Positions 36,322 to 47,927 of a stretch of 64,000 bases of DNA are shown in pieces. This DNA is from Panonychus citri. Its lineage: Eukaryota > Arthropoda > Arachnida > Trombidiformes > Tetranychidae. A model generated the notes under the pieces. That model was given only the letters and a program-made list of their open reading frames with translations. It was not told the DNA's origin and made no database searches. The stretch spans positions 1,054,001 to 1,118,000 of the forward strand of contig NW_026515428.1 of NCBI RefSeq assembly GCF_014898815.1, given 5' to 3'. How positions within the stretch are numbered: the first letter of the stretch is position 1; each line of letters begins with the position of its first letter. Both the position numbers and the translations under genes were made by a program.

Positions 36322-38235
36322 ATGTCTCAACCACCAATTTCTAATCCGGTAAGTAGTTTCTATCTAATATTTAGTATCAATTAAGAGAGTGAGAGATATG
36401 AAAAAAAAGTAATTAGATTGAATTGATAACCTTGTTTTCCATTGAATTGTTTTTGTTTTTGTTTACTCATTTTTTTTTGCTTCTTCTCTCTTTTTCTTTC
36501 TCTCTCTCAAGGTGTTGCCATTCATTGGTTCACTTAATTATGCTCATCCTGGTCTTCTATTAAGGATTCAAGGAAGAGTCAACCCTTCATCGAGATGGTA
36601 AATTATCAACAATTAAGAAAAACCATAACCACAGTAAATGAAAAAAAAAGTAGAGTCAACATAATGATTGTCAAGTAAACATTTTGGCAATTAAATGTTC
36701 CAATTTGGTCTGAATGTTTGCTCTTATTTCTTGTTAACCGTCAAGTTGATTGTCTCTCTTTTTATTCATTGCTAATTGGTGTCATCTTATAATTACTTTG
36801 CTCTTCACAATTTTAATCAGGATTTAAATGATAATATCTTCTGAAAGTTTAAAAGAACATTGGAAATTTAAAAATCAGCTGCTTCATATAATTGTGATGA
36901 TGTGGAATTAATCAATTTTTTCTTCTTCTCTTCTTTTATCATTTAAAATGTTTTGATTTTTTAGTTTTGCGATTAACTTACAATGTGGCCCATCGGTAAA
37001 TCCTCGAGATGATATCGCTCTGCATTTCAGTCCAGTATTTGCTCCACCACCTCGAGTTGTACGTAACTCATTGGAAAATGGCCGCTGGGGACCAGAAGAA
37101 AGTCATGGACCTTTTTTCCCGTTCGCAGTTAATGAACCTTATGAATTAATTATTCTATTCGATCATGATGGTTTTAAAATAGCAATAAATGGTGCACACT
37201 TTACAGAGTTTCGCCATAGAATATCAATGCATAGGATAAGTCACATTTCAATTGATGGTGAAACTCAAATATCTCGTATTTCATTTGAAGATAATCCAAT
37301 ACCCTCGGCACCTCCTCTTGAAGCTCCTTATCCTTCAGGACCCGTTGGAATGCCTCCTTATTCAGCTGGACCATCAGCTGCCAGTGCTTTACCCTATCCC
37401 ACTGGACCTTCATCAGCGATGCCCCCATATCCACCTACTTCAGCACCAGCAGCTTATCCACCCGCTCCATATCCACCATCAGGTCCACCCCCTGGACCTT
37501 CACCATACCCTCAAGCAGGATATCCACCGCCGACAGCTGGTCGAGTCCAACCTATGCCAGGATCTGCACCACCAGGAGCTTACGGTCCTCCACAACCTTC
37601 ACCTTATCCACCTCAGCCAACTCAAGGAGCCTATCCAACTCAAGGTGGTTATCCAGTTCAACCAGGTCAAGGATATCCAACCCAAGGAGGTTATCCCACC
37701 CAAGGGGGTTTTCCCACTCAAGGTGGTTACCCTTACCCTCCAAAAGCTTCATCAAGGTTTGATCATTGAATAGATTAAAAAAATTATCATTTCACTTACT
37801 CTTTTTTTTCTTTCTCTCTCTCTCTATCTCTTAGTGGTGGGATTTTGTCTGGAGCTGCAGCGGCACTCGGAGCGGGCTCCATGTTAGGTGCCGGGGCTAA
37901 ATATCTTTCCGGTGGAGGACATCACAAGAAATCATCACCAATACCAATCGGAGGTATCGCCGCTGGACTTGGTGCTGCAGCTTTAGGAGCTGCTGTTATG
38001 CACAAACCGGTAATTAAATCATACTTCATAATCTATATTAACTCATTCACAATTAAGACATTAATGATTAATCAATTTGTTTTCTCTCCTTCTTATTTTA
38101 AAAATTTAGATGAAAAAATTGAAAAAATTATACAAACACAAATTTAAAGGACCAAAATTTTTTAAGCACAAATTTCACCACAAATTTGGTGGTTTTAAAC
38201 ACAAAGGATGGAGCAGCAGTTCATCTAGTGATTAA
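36322..38235 (+). CDS. Galectin domain fused to Tyr-Pro-rich, Gly/Ala and Lys/His tail
   Basis: Five exons, 36322-36348, 36512-36597, 36965-37756, 37835-38009 and 38110-38235, give 401 residues. Residues 8-140 form a galectin carbohydrate-recognition domain (LPFIGSLNYAHPGLLLRIQG, FAINLQCG, the final HRISHISIDGE strand). In the sugar-binding strand the canonical HxNxR reads HFSPV, so Asn and Arg are lost, while VxN and WxxE (WGPE) remain. Residues about 150-300 are Pro/Tyr/Gly repeats (YPPAPYPPSG, then YPTQGG units). Exon 4 encodes a Gly/Ala-rich stretch (GGIAAGLGAAALGAAV) and exon 5 a Lys/His/Phe-rich end (KHKFKGPKFFKHKF) closing in Ser. No signal peptide, as usual for galectins. Sugar binding is doubtful; membrane or polymer association is an inference. 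Confidence 0.85.
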
Positions 38236-38649
38236 ATCACAAGACTGTTTCATTCATAGCGATCAATTAATTGATCCATTTTACTTATTTCTGATTATGT
38301 TGTAAAATCAAACACACACACAGTTAATCAGTTACATTGATTCACTTAAATCTGACAATCTATTGGAAAATTACACTTGACAACAACAAACAAATTGAAT
38401 AAACATCGAAAAAGGTTCAAGTATTTTTATCCATTTTTATACATATAAATATATAAGAGCGCAAATAATTTACATAATTTTATCACTTTTTTCTGCTTTT
38501 TAAAACTCACTAACAATAATATCACAAGGGTTTCATTTGTTTACAGTTGGAAAATAAGTTACAAATAAATAATTTAAATACAATTAATAATTTAAAAATA
38601 TTTATACTAACTACAGATAAAAAAATTTCTAAAACCTAAATTGACTAAC
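38236..38649. other. Convergent spacer between galectin and protease genes
   Basis: Both 3' UTRs; AT-rich, AATAAA-like words in both directions. Nothing else seen. Confidence 0.5.
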
Positions 38650-41600
38650 CTAATATTCACAGAATTGTGCTTTAGTTGCTACCTTACTAATTAACGTTCG
38701 GAATTTACGTACTACTGTATAGAAACCTGGAGTCCTTGGATCGTCACACTCATCGAAAGCACCGGAAACCAAACCCACGGCGAAATAGCGTCCACCACTT
38801 TTGTACATTAAAGCGCCACCCGAATCTCCCCTACAAGCATCACCGCCCGTTTTGGTATCTACACAGCACATATGAGTTTCATGGACTTTGGGTACATCAT
38901 AATCTTTGGGCGATTGAGCGATTTGTGGATTGGTCCTCATGAAATAATCTTTAATCATTTGATTACATTTTCCATCTAAAAAGTAATAAGGACAAACGAG
39001 TAAACCATAACAATGAGAATTAACAAATTGTCATTGTTATTTGATTCCAATTGATAATTACCTTTAATATGTTCAACTTGAACGTGCATCAAAACCTTGG
39101 ATGGATTTGAATTTGCACCAAGCCGACCAAATCCTGCTACTTTTAATAAGTGATATGGTTCATCGTCGCTTTTGGGTAAACAAATTGGACTAACGGTTCG
39201 AGTGAAATTAATGTGATCAGTTAATTCTAGTACTGCGATATCATTAAGTAAATTACGTCTCTTATATGTTGTTGGATAAAAAAACTTTGCCACTTTATGG
39301 GCTTTATTTAATTGGGTCAAATCACGTACACCAAGATAAACCTCTGTCGCTTCAATAGATCGTAGTTTCTGATTGCCGTCGTGAATACAATGAGCGGCGG
39401 TCACTACATGTTTCGAGTCAACTAGAAAACCACCACAAAGACCAAAGCGATCTCCTCCTACTTTCTCAAAGAATCTGTTCCAATATTGTGTGTTAATTGT
39501 CGTTAATCAATTGATGAGTTAATGTTAATTGTTTTTTGGAGACACAATCACAATTAGTATATTGTTAATATCATTTAAAGGAGGAAAGAGAGAGAGAGAG
39601 AGAGAGAGAGAGCACAAAATTTAATCATGATCACAAATCATGAATATTGATGAACACCAAATGATGATGATGAGGAAAAAAAGTTTAATTAAAACAACAA
39701 TTAGTAATTTACCTATGGAAACAATTAACTTTTGATAATTACAATGACTTAAGTTTAATATGTTTTCAATGTAACAAATTGTTGATCCTTATTGAAGTTA
39801 TGTTGATTAACTTTTAGTGTTACAATTTACTTGATAACATATTAGCCCATTGTCATTGTTTTATTATTTATTGTGAGTTAATTTTTTGGTTAATTGTTAC
39901 GATTAAAAATTTTATTGATAATCTAAATCTAAATCTAACACAATCCTAATTTAGATGATACAAAAAATTAACTCACAATAAATTGTTTCAATTAATTGAA
40001 ACAACCACATGAAAATAAATGAATTTTTGAAATAACAAAAAAAAATAACAATATTATTATTAACCAATTATCACAATTAACTATTAAATTGTCAACAATT
40101 AAACTTGAACTATTTAATTTGGGTAATTTAAAGTTACTATTATGAGGAGGGAAAAGTTTTTGATAAAATTTATATAATAAAAATTGAATAACAATCAAGG
40201 TTAATTGTTAATATCGTTTAAATGTAAACAATCAACTAAATTGGTGTTCAATTAAATAATATTAATAGTAAATTGTGAGAAATTGGTTAACAATAATAAG
40301 CCTAATCGATAATCAAGAATAAGTTAAATTGTGTGAATGAAATTTGATTGAGATATTGGGACAATTAGGATAATGAAATAGTGAGAGAAAAGTTAATAAT
40401 TTAATCTGGTTAATTAGTTTGTTTCTTTTGGAAGCCTTAATGGTTAATAACTAAATTAACACATTATCACAAATCCTTACCTTTAATTGTTTTTCTTAAT
40501 TCAAATCAATTCAAACATAATTCAACATATTTCAAATCCCATCACAATTGAATTAATAACAATCTTATTACAATTAGCGACCCTGCGCCTTTGGGTGGTT
40601 AAAACTTTTTTCTTAATTGTCGATTGATTGATTGATTGATTGATTGGTCGGTTGTGTGTGTGTGTGTGTATGTTGTGAGCGTGTGGATGTTGCGAGTGTT
40701 CATCTTGATAATTGTACGTGTTTGATTGCGTTGATTTATCGCCTTGATTGTGATCTCTTGGTTCTCGACGAGTCTCTATGGGGACGTAGGGGTTTTTTTC
40801 GAGGGACAAAAAAGTCATGCAAAATCATGCAAACTTTAATTATGGTCATGCATCGCCATGCACACCGTCAGGTGACCTGATTTAGGTGCTAACAGGTATT
40901 CAGCGATTTTCAAATTCATCGTAACAAAATTTACAATTTAAATTGTAAATTTGTTTCTTCTAACTAATCCAAACAAATTGTTCGCACTCACCTTAGATGG
41001 GCCATCCAAGGGTATTCGTATGAGCTAACGGCCGATCCACCATAGATTCGGGATCCGACCAGAGTTTCACTATAACCACAATCTAAATTAACGAATGTAA
41101 ATAGTTAATTTAGTTTGCAATTTGTTTGGATGAGTTCAAGTTGATTGACATTGATTGTCGATTGTCAATCCGATCATTGATCTTAAAGTTGTTGATTCAA
41201 TTTTGGGAATTGTTGTTGTTGAATTTGATTTAGTTTTTTCATCTTTCATTTTCATTAAATTTGATTGGAATTTAATTTTCTATTTTGGTTTCAATTAAAG
41301 TTAAATGACCTGTTGATTGTTTACTTTCAATTGATTAGTTTACAATTTACAAACTGTTTCTATTTTAATCCGATCCAATATATTGACATTATCTGCTAAT
41401 TCAATGGTAACAATTAACTGATGATGGAAACTGAAATTAACACAATCGTTTTTAATCATATACCAAATGTTAATTGTTGTTGTCGTTGTTTTCATTAGAA
41501 TTGGAATTGGAATTATAATTTTTTTTTGTTTTCTACTTCTTAATTGTTACAATTTAGAGTCTAAGTTCACTTGGTCAATTGGCCAAAAGTTTTCTAATCA

Positions 41601-41798
41601 CAATTGGTTATCTTAAATGCTATCAGATTATTAATTAATTATTTGTTAGTTTTTTTGTTGTTTTCGTTTACTGATTTTGATTTTTTGATAATTTGTTCAA
41701 GTTAATTGTTGGGAATTAAAGTTAATCAACTTACCACATTGTTGGGAATTACACATTCGGAAGGTAGTGACAACGGTAACAATTATGATGACGATCAT
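38650..41798 (-). CDS. Secreted trypsin-like serine protease
   Basis: Four exons, 41735-41798, 40992-41082, 39062-39474 and 38650-38975, give 297 residues. A hydrophobic signal peptide (MIVIIIVTVVTTFRMCNS) is followed by a short propeptide and the activation site RIYGGS, then an S1 chymotrypsin-fold domain. The catalytic triad is His in TAAHC, Asp in LNDIAVLEL and Ser in CRGDSGGAL. Asp six residues before the catalytic Ser (GGDAC) predicts trypsin-like cleavage after Lys/Arg. No CLIP domain is visible, so a digestive or secreted housekeeping role is as likely as a cascade role. The 1.5-kb second intron holds microsatellites and an unusual GC-richer block. Confidence 0.93.
39587..39612. repeat. 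(GA)n microsatellite
   Basis: GA run within the second intron of the protease gene. Confidence 0.9.
40622..40669. repeat. (GATT)n and (GT)n microsatellites
   Basis: About six GATT units (40622-40646) closely followed by a GT run (40653-40669) at the edge of the GC-richer intronic block. Confidence 0.9.
40868..40880. promoter_or_regulatory. 13-base palindrome TCAGGTGACCTGA
   Basis: Perfect palindrome around a central G, in the GC-richer block of the protease intron. It contains a nuclear-receptor half-site (TGACCT) and an E-box (CAGGTG). Four CATGCA/CATGCC words lie within the 75 bases before it. Regulatory role is only a suggestion. Confidence 0.3.
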
Positions 41799-43863
41799 TT
41801 TTGATTGATTGATTGATTTAGATATTAATCCTTGCCAAGATAATTTAATTTAGATAACCACAATTTAATTGTTTAACTGGTCACTTTAATCAAGATTAAA
41901 TTGATTATTTTAAAATGGAGATTCTCACAAAATTGTTAATCGTTAGTAGTTAAACTTAGTGATTGATTATAAGTTGATTGTTATATTTCAACTGATTAGA
42001 ACGATGATCAACTCGAAACTGTTTCACTTCTGAAGGTAAAAGTTTTACAAGTGACAATCAACTAATTGTTAGAAGATTAATAGATCACAATCAAGAACTA
42101 ATTTGTTGTTCTTAAACTTTTCTTTCTCACTTGCTCTCCAATTGAACTTAATTGTTACAACATTTTCATCACAATTTAGTAAACTTTTTTTTTCTTTTTC
42201 TTAATCATCATCTTCATCATTTAATCAAAATCGATCAACTTGAATGTAGGTAAGTAGATTAGTTAAGTTAATGAGACAATAAAACAATCAATTTAAAGTT
42301 TTCAGTTAAATTAAATAATCAAATTTTCATTACAATTAATTGATTGTAAGTAATAGTTTTCATTTTTCACTCAAATAATCAATAAATTAACTTTACTCCA
42401 ACTCGATCATTAATAGTTAAAGGTTATACAATTTATCAACAATAACAATTAACTTTAACCTTGATTGATTTTCCCATTTAATTAGCTTTAATCAACTAAT
42501 TGATTTTGATTGAGATTAAATTGTCTAAATATTTTAAATATCACAAAGAAAATTTAATTCTGGATTGTAATTGAAATGAGAAAAACCCAAAATAATATGA
42601 CAACAATTAAGAATAAATTTCAATAATAATCTATTGATTAACTTACAATTGATTCGAGTTGGTTGTTGATTACTTGTTTTTTTTTCTTGCTTAATTGTTC
42701 ATCATTACTGTTAGTTGATTGTTAATCAAACTTTTCAATTAAAACCCAACTCAATTAGTATCATGACGGAAGAGAGGGAATCATTTTAATCATTTTACCA
42801 AATTGAGTGTTAATTAAAAAGATGTGACAACAATTTAGCAAAGAGAAAAGGATAAGAAGAAAAAAAATTTTCGCTTTCTTGATTAACAATCTAATTGTTA
42901 CAACCAAATTAAAGGTAAACAGTTAATAGTGTTGACAATTTGTTGGCCCTCTAAATCATTTGATTAACTTGATCATTTGATTTTAATTGAGGTCAAAGTA
43001 AAAGGATTTCAATCAATTGAACAGGATCAACAAATTGATCAAATTTTAATCATCTTGCTTGATTTAATTGTCTCAAGATTTTTCATCAATCATCAAAAAT
43101 ACAATTTTAATTGTAAAATTAGAATCAAGAAATTCAATATTTTCCTTTTCCATTGATACAATCAACTTAATCATTTAAAATGCATCAAGTTTTAATCAAC
43201 AATTTAAGATGAAATAAATAATCAAATCCAATATTGAACAATCAACAATTGCCTAATTGTTTGTTTGTCTCATATACTTTCATGTATACAATTTAATATC
43301 CTGCTTAATCATCATGAATTGTTGATTCTCCAATGGTTAATTGTTTCTTCTTCCTCCCAATGTCAATTTAATAACTAAATTGGTTGTAATTTAATTTCAA
43401 CAAATAACGATAATGATAATAATTTTTTTGTTTCTTCTTCCACTCAAAACAATTACAACTCATTCAATAGCTGAAACAATCAACATAGTACATGATAAAA
43501 GAACAGATAAATCTACATAATAGCTGTTAAATTGTTAACAATTCACATTGTTATGAATAAACAATTAAGAGAGAGAGAGAAAAGAAAAGTTAAATCATCG
43601 CAACAATTAAATTAAAGAACTTCGATTGTAGCGCCATCAAGTGAATTCGAATTCAACTTATCTCATATTCTTTTCTTTTCTGTTGTTTTGTTCTGTTCAT
43701 TTGGTGTCTTAATCTCTTACCAACAAATTGCCTTTTTTGATAAAATATGATTGGATTTGTTTCTTAATTTGGTTATTATTTTGTCGCTTTTTTTAATTAA
43801 TTATTTTACTCTCTTGATTGTTAATTACTATTTTCACCTCTGTGATATTCATCTCGTACCAAA
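41799..43863. other. Divergent intergenic region between protease and tetraspanin
   Basis: About 2 kb of very AT-rich DNA with dense CAATTA words. GTAGCGCCATC at 43628-43638 is the only clear GC-richer word. No exon recognised. Confidence 0.5.
43628..43638 (-). promoter_or_regulatory. GTAGCGCCATC promoter-proximal word
   Basis: About 230 bases upstream of the tetraspanin start. Its reverse complement differs by one base from the word at 23061-23071 upstream of Cdk1 and matches the TAGCGCCATC form of CTCF-like sites. Function is inferred only. Confidence 0.3.
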
Positions 43864-44960
43864 ATGATGAGTAAAACGGGTTACACTTGCATTAGACGGA
43901 GTCTTTGTCTATTTAATTTTATTTTTTGGGTAAGTTTATTGGCTCTTATTTTCCCCTTTACTTTTTATCGATAAGTTTTTTATTCTATTCTTTTTTCTTA
44001 TTTTTTCTTTAAAAATCAACGTTGACTTTTCTTTAATTTTCTTTAATTTTCATAGTTTTTATCTATTTACCTTTTCTTCTCTGGTTCTTGTTCTTGTTCT
44101 TTTTCTTGGTCTTTTCTTCTTTCTCCCTTTGATTTTGTTCTTTCCAAATATTAGAAATTTTTGTTCTTTCCTTTGTATATTTTATTTCTTTGGTATTTAT
44201 TTTCTTTTATTCTTTTTTTTTTCTTCTTCTTCTCCTTCTTTTACAGGTTAGTGGTGCTGTTCTCTTTGCCTTTGGTCTCTGGTTAAACTTGTCTCTTAAT
44301 AGTTATTCTAGAGTCTTAAGTCCTTACCATCTTCTCTCAGCCGGTAACTTGATGATTGCTATTGGTTTTCTGGTTTTTTCAGTTTCTCTTTGTGGCTTAT
44401 GTGGCTCCTGGTTTCAAAATAAATGGCTTCTTGGAGCTTTTCTTTTCACCATTGTGCTTATAATGGCTTTAGAGGTTGTCACCGCCACTTTGGGCTATGT
44501 TATCAGAGATTCAATTAGGGATACCCTTCAAGATGAACTACTTGTTGGTATTAAAAGCAAGTATAACTTAAATGATACCAATGGATTAGTTTCTTTCTGG
44601 GATACAGTTCAAACCAACCTTGACTGTTGTGGTGTTAATTCACATAAAGATTGGTTCCAAATTGATGCCTGGAAAACCGAGACAAAAGTACCTGAATCAT
44701 GTTGTAATCGTGAGATAAATATAACCAACATGTACTGTGCTGAAGGTGATCTCCGTGACCATGGTTGTTACATCAAATTGAAACGAGCTCTTCTTGAAAA
44801 TTTACATTGGGTCGCAATTACATGTGTCATCTTTGCATTTGTCCAATTCTTTTCAGTTGTATCCTCCCTCCTAATGATCTGTACCGTTGACCATAGAAGA
44901 AACTATCGTCCAGTGAAAAATAATCGCTCACCAACCTACAACAGAGTACCAACCCTGTGA
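43864..44960 (+). CDS. Tetraspanin
   Basis: Two exons, 43864-43929 and 44247-44960, give 259 residues. Tetraspanins organise membrane microdomains. Four hydrophobic segments are visible: one split over the exon junction at about residues 15-40 (FNFIFW then VSGAVLFAFG), one at 55-75, one at about 85-110 and the last near 215-240. The large extracellular loop has CCG, PESCC and two further Cys (MYC, HGC), giving the six-Cys pattern. Asn sites for glycosylation occur (NITN). The short C-terminal tail ends in NRVPTL. Which named tetraspanin it matches cannot be told by eye. Confidence 0.93.
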
Positions 44961-46079
44961 ACAAAGCACAAAGCAAAGGAAACTAAAAGGATTAAGAAAA
45001 TTCACCATTTCCACAATACAAGAAACATTAATTAAAAGAAAACAAAAAGAAATCAACAACCTTCATTGGAGGAAGATGAAAATTAATGAGACATATTACC
45101 CGATGCCTTAAGATATTACGTCCAAAACTTGTTAACGTTCTTGCTCATCTCAATTTTTTCAACGATCTTTTTTTTGTCAATCATCATTGCCATTTATCAT
45201 CTCACATCTTCATACCCAACATTTTTCAATCAAATTGCTAATCAAAGGGATACCTCCTCCTTTTCAAATTGCCTCAAGCTATAAACTAGTTTATTGGTAC
45301 GATTTATATGTGTAAAAAAAAAGATTAACGAAACAGAATCTCTCCAGAATCAACCTAGGACAGGTTTGTGTGTGTCTCTACCCAACAATTTAAATTAACA
45401 ATTAATTATGATTCTTCTAAATTCAATATTTAGATTAAGAACTTTTCCCAACTTCCAATTGTATTTGTCTTCTTCCACCCACCCCACCCACTTGAAATTT
45501 CCACCATGTAATCTTAATGTTCATCGTACCAAAAGACAATTAACTTTGCCTTTTCTTTTTTTGTTTCTCTTCCAAAAACCAAACAAAAAAAACAACAACA
45601 ACGAATGCATTTATTTATATCAATTATGTAAATTCATTAATTGTAATAATCAATGCAGTTAATTTGATCTAACACAAAAACTAATCCAACCAAAAGACTA
45701 ACAATTTAAAAATAAACCAATTCTTGATTTCAGTTGATTCTTTTTTTCTTACACATAAGAAGAAAAAAAAATAGTTGATTATACATAAAATCTAATTAAT
45801 TGATATCAATGGTTTAGATCAATACAATTAAGTCAATCATTAATGTAGCATCATGATTGATATGAAAAAATCATCAAGGTAATTGCAGTCAATACTGATT
45901 GTAATCTATTTAACCAATAAAACGTTTTCCTGATTGTTAACTTATATATTAATATGAGCGCAAACAACAAGCAAGAAAATTAACTTAATCATTGATTGAC
46001 AATGTTGATTATTTAACTTTTAATTTAAAGGTCAAACAAATTAAAAGTTATTCATCTACGCGAAGGTCATTGAAATGAT

Positions 46080-46129
<50 letters not shown>

Positions 46130-46305
46130 GAAACTTGACCATATCTTTGTTGAATCTTTGATTTATTTATATTCCGCTTATCGTATTGGTCAGTTTAGTA
46201 TTATTTCAGCTGACCATTTGACTTCCGCCTTCTAGTGTATATGTAACTGGGAAAGTTGAAAATACTGTCCAGTTTATCCTTGACCTTTAGTGGTCAGTTT
46301 ACAAA
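44961..46305. other. Tetraspanin 3' region and lipocalin upstream region
   Basis: AT-rich, with a (GA)n microsatellite at 46084-46128. An open frame at 45408-45662 is AT/Thr/Asn-rich, starts in UTR-like sequence and has no support. No RNA gene recognised. Confidence 0.5.
46084..46128. repeat. (GA)n microsatellite
   Basis: About 22 GA units, about 180 bases upstream of the lipocalin start codon. Confidence 0.95.
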
Positions 46306-47217
46306 ATGATCATCAATATGTTACAAGAATTTACTTTGATTGTTTTCTTATTATTTTCCTCATCAACTGGACATGTATTCAGACTTGGTGATTGTCCAGA
46401 AGTTGAAGTTATGCCAAATTTTAAAATGGACAAGGTAAGTTGATTAAGTTAATTGTTTCAACCTTTTTAATTGTGTTTACAATTTACGCATTTTCTTGTA
46501 TAATGTCCAGTTTCTTGGTAAATGGTTTGTATTGCAAAAGTTTCGGACAATGAGTAATTGTATGGTGGAGGAGATAAGTAAAGATGACCAAGGTGATTAT
46601 CATATTAGTGAGTATCTTGCCCCATTAGGATTTGAAATGTAAGTTGTTTTTGTTAACAATTAACTAATTGTTGAGATGATGAAACAGCAAAAGAAAACAA
46701 TTGAAATTATTTTCTTTAGACATCAACAGGGTAAAGTTGAAATTTCACCAAACAATTCAAAGTCAATGATGAGAATTGATTATCCAATCAGTAAGTTTAA
46801 AAGAATTAGTTTTACGTCATCAATTAAATTGTACTAATTTACTTTGTTAATTGTTCTATGTTATTAGCCAGTCCTTTAGGTCATCAAAATTATTGGATAA
46901 TTGATACTGATTATAAATCATTTGCTGCTGTTTGGTCTTGTCAGAAATTATTGTTCGGACATCGACAATCAGCCCAGATAATGAGTCGAACCACTGACCT
47001 TCCATTGGATAAGATTAGACAATTAAGGCAACAATTTGAATCATTTGGTATCAATCAGCATGATTTAAGTTTCATTGATCAGAAAAATTGTAATTTAAAC
47101 AATCAAACCAAAAGATCCGATGAAATTGATTGTGATCGTCCACCAATTAAAAGTTCAAATTTAGCAATTAAACTTGGACCAGTTCATATATTGACCAAAC
47201 GACGACGGAGACGTTGA
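46306..47217 (+). CDS. Apolipoprotein D-like lipocalin
   Basis: Four exons, 46306-46434, 46511-46638, 46720-46790 and 46868-47217, give 225 residues. A signal peptide (LIVFLLFSSSTGHVF) is followed by GDCPEVEVMPNFKMDKFLGKW, the lipocalin start with the invariant Gly-x-Trp. YWIIDTDYKSFAAVWSC matches the second conserved lipocalin motif of the ApoD/Lazarillo group, which carries small hydrophobic ligands in secretions. Cysteines in GDC, SNC and WSC can form the usual disulfides. The C-terminus is unusual: an extra ~70 residues with a dibasic KRSDEIDCD region and a terminal KRRRRR cluster, which ApoD lacks. The barrel is somewhat short between exons 2 and 3. Confidence 0.88.
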
Positions 47218-47927
47218 TCAATTTACCAAACAATTTACTTAACAACAATTAACTTTTGTTCAAGAAGGAGAAACAAATTTCTTTTTAACAACAATTGATT
47301 CACTTAATAATAAATTAGTTAATTTAACTGTAACGTAATATACTTACAACTAGAATCATCATAATTAATGTAACTTCATGAATGATTTTGTAAAATCTCA
47401 AGGTGATTTAAATCAGCAACAATCAACCCTGATCAGGAATTAAAGTAAATCATGATTAGGTTTCTGTGTCTGAATAAATACAATTAGTGGAAATTGATAA
47501 TGATAAAAATTATTTTGTTTTGTAAACAACTTTTTTTCCGTTTTATTATTATTATTATTATCATCATCATTGCTACAATTTGATGATTTAGTTATGGGTT
47601 AGTATTATGTGTGTGTTTAGGTTAAATTGTTGATTATTGTAGAAACGAAAAATTAACATTTATAATTTTGATTGAGATTTCAAGGATCAATCGGGTTAAA
47701 ATTGTTTCAGTAAACATGTTTCATGTTACACTTTTAGTGGTCTCATTGCTTTTGTTTACCAATAATCACTCAACTTAGATGTTAATTGTTGTAAGTGAAC
47801 AGTAATGATAATAAAACAATGGTAATGACGCTAATAATAATAATAATAATAATAATAGTAAATTTGTTAAATCAATATATAGAATGAGAGAGAGAGAGAG
47901 ACCAATGATTTGTAGTAATTGTAGTAA
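47218..47927. other. Convergent spacer with (AAT)n repeat
   Basis: Lipocalin and LMF2 3' regions. An AAT trinucleotide run lies at 47832-47857 and a short GA run at 47886-47900. Nothing else recognised. Confidence 0.5.
47832..47857. repeat. (AAT)n microsatellite
   Basis: About nine AAT/TAA units in the spacer downstream of LMF2. Confidence 0.9.

Noticed and set aside
37252..37773. Second long frame within the galectin Pro-rich exon
   Set aside because: A frame-shifted shadow of the Pro/Tyr/Gly repeat; the repeats keep alternative frames open.
45408..45662. Open frame downstream of the tetraspanin
   Set aside because: It is Asn/Thr/Pro simple composition in 3' UTR-like DNA without a start context or homologous motif.
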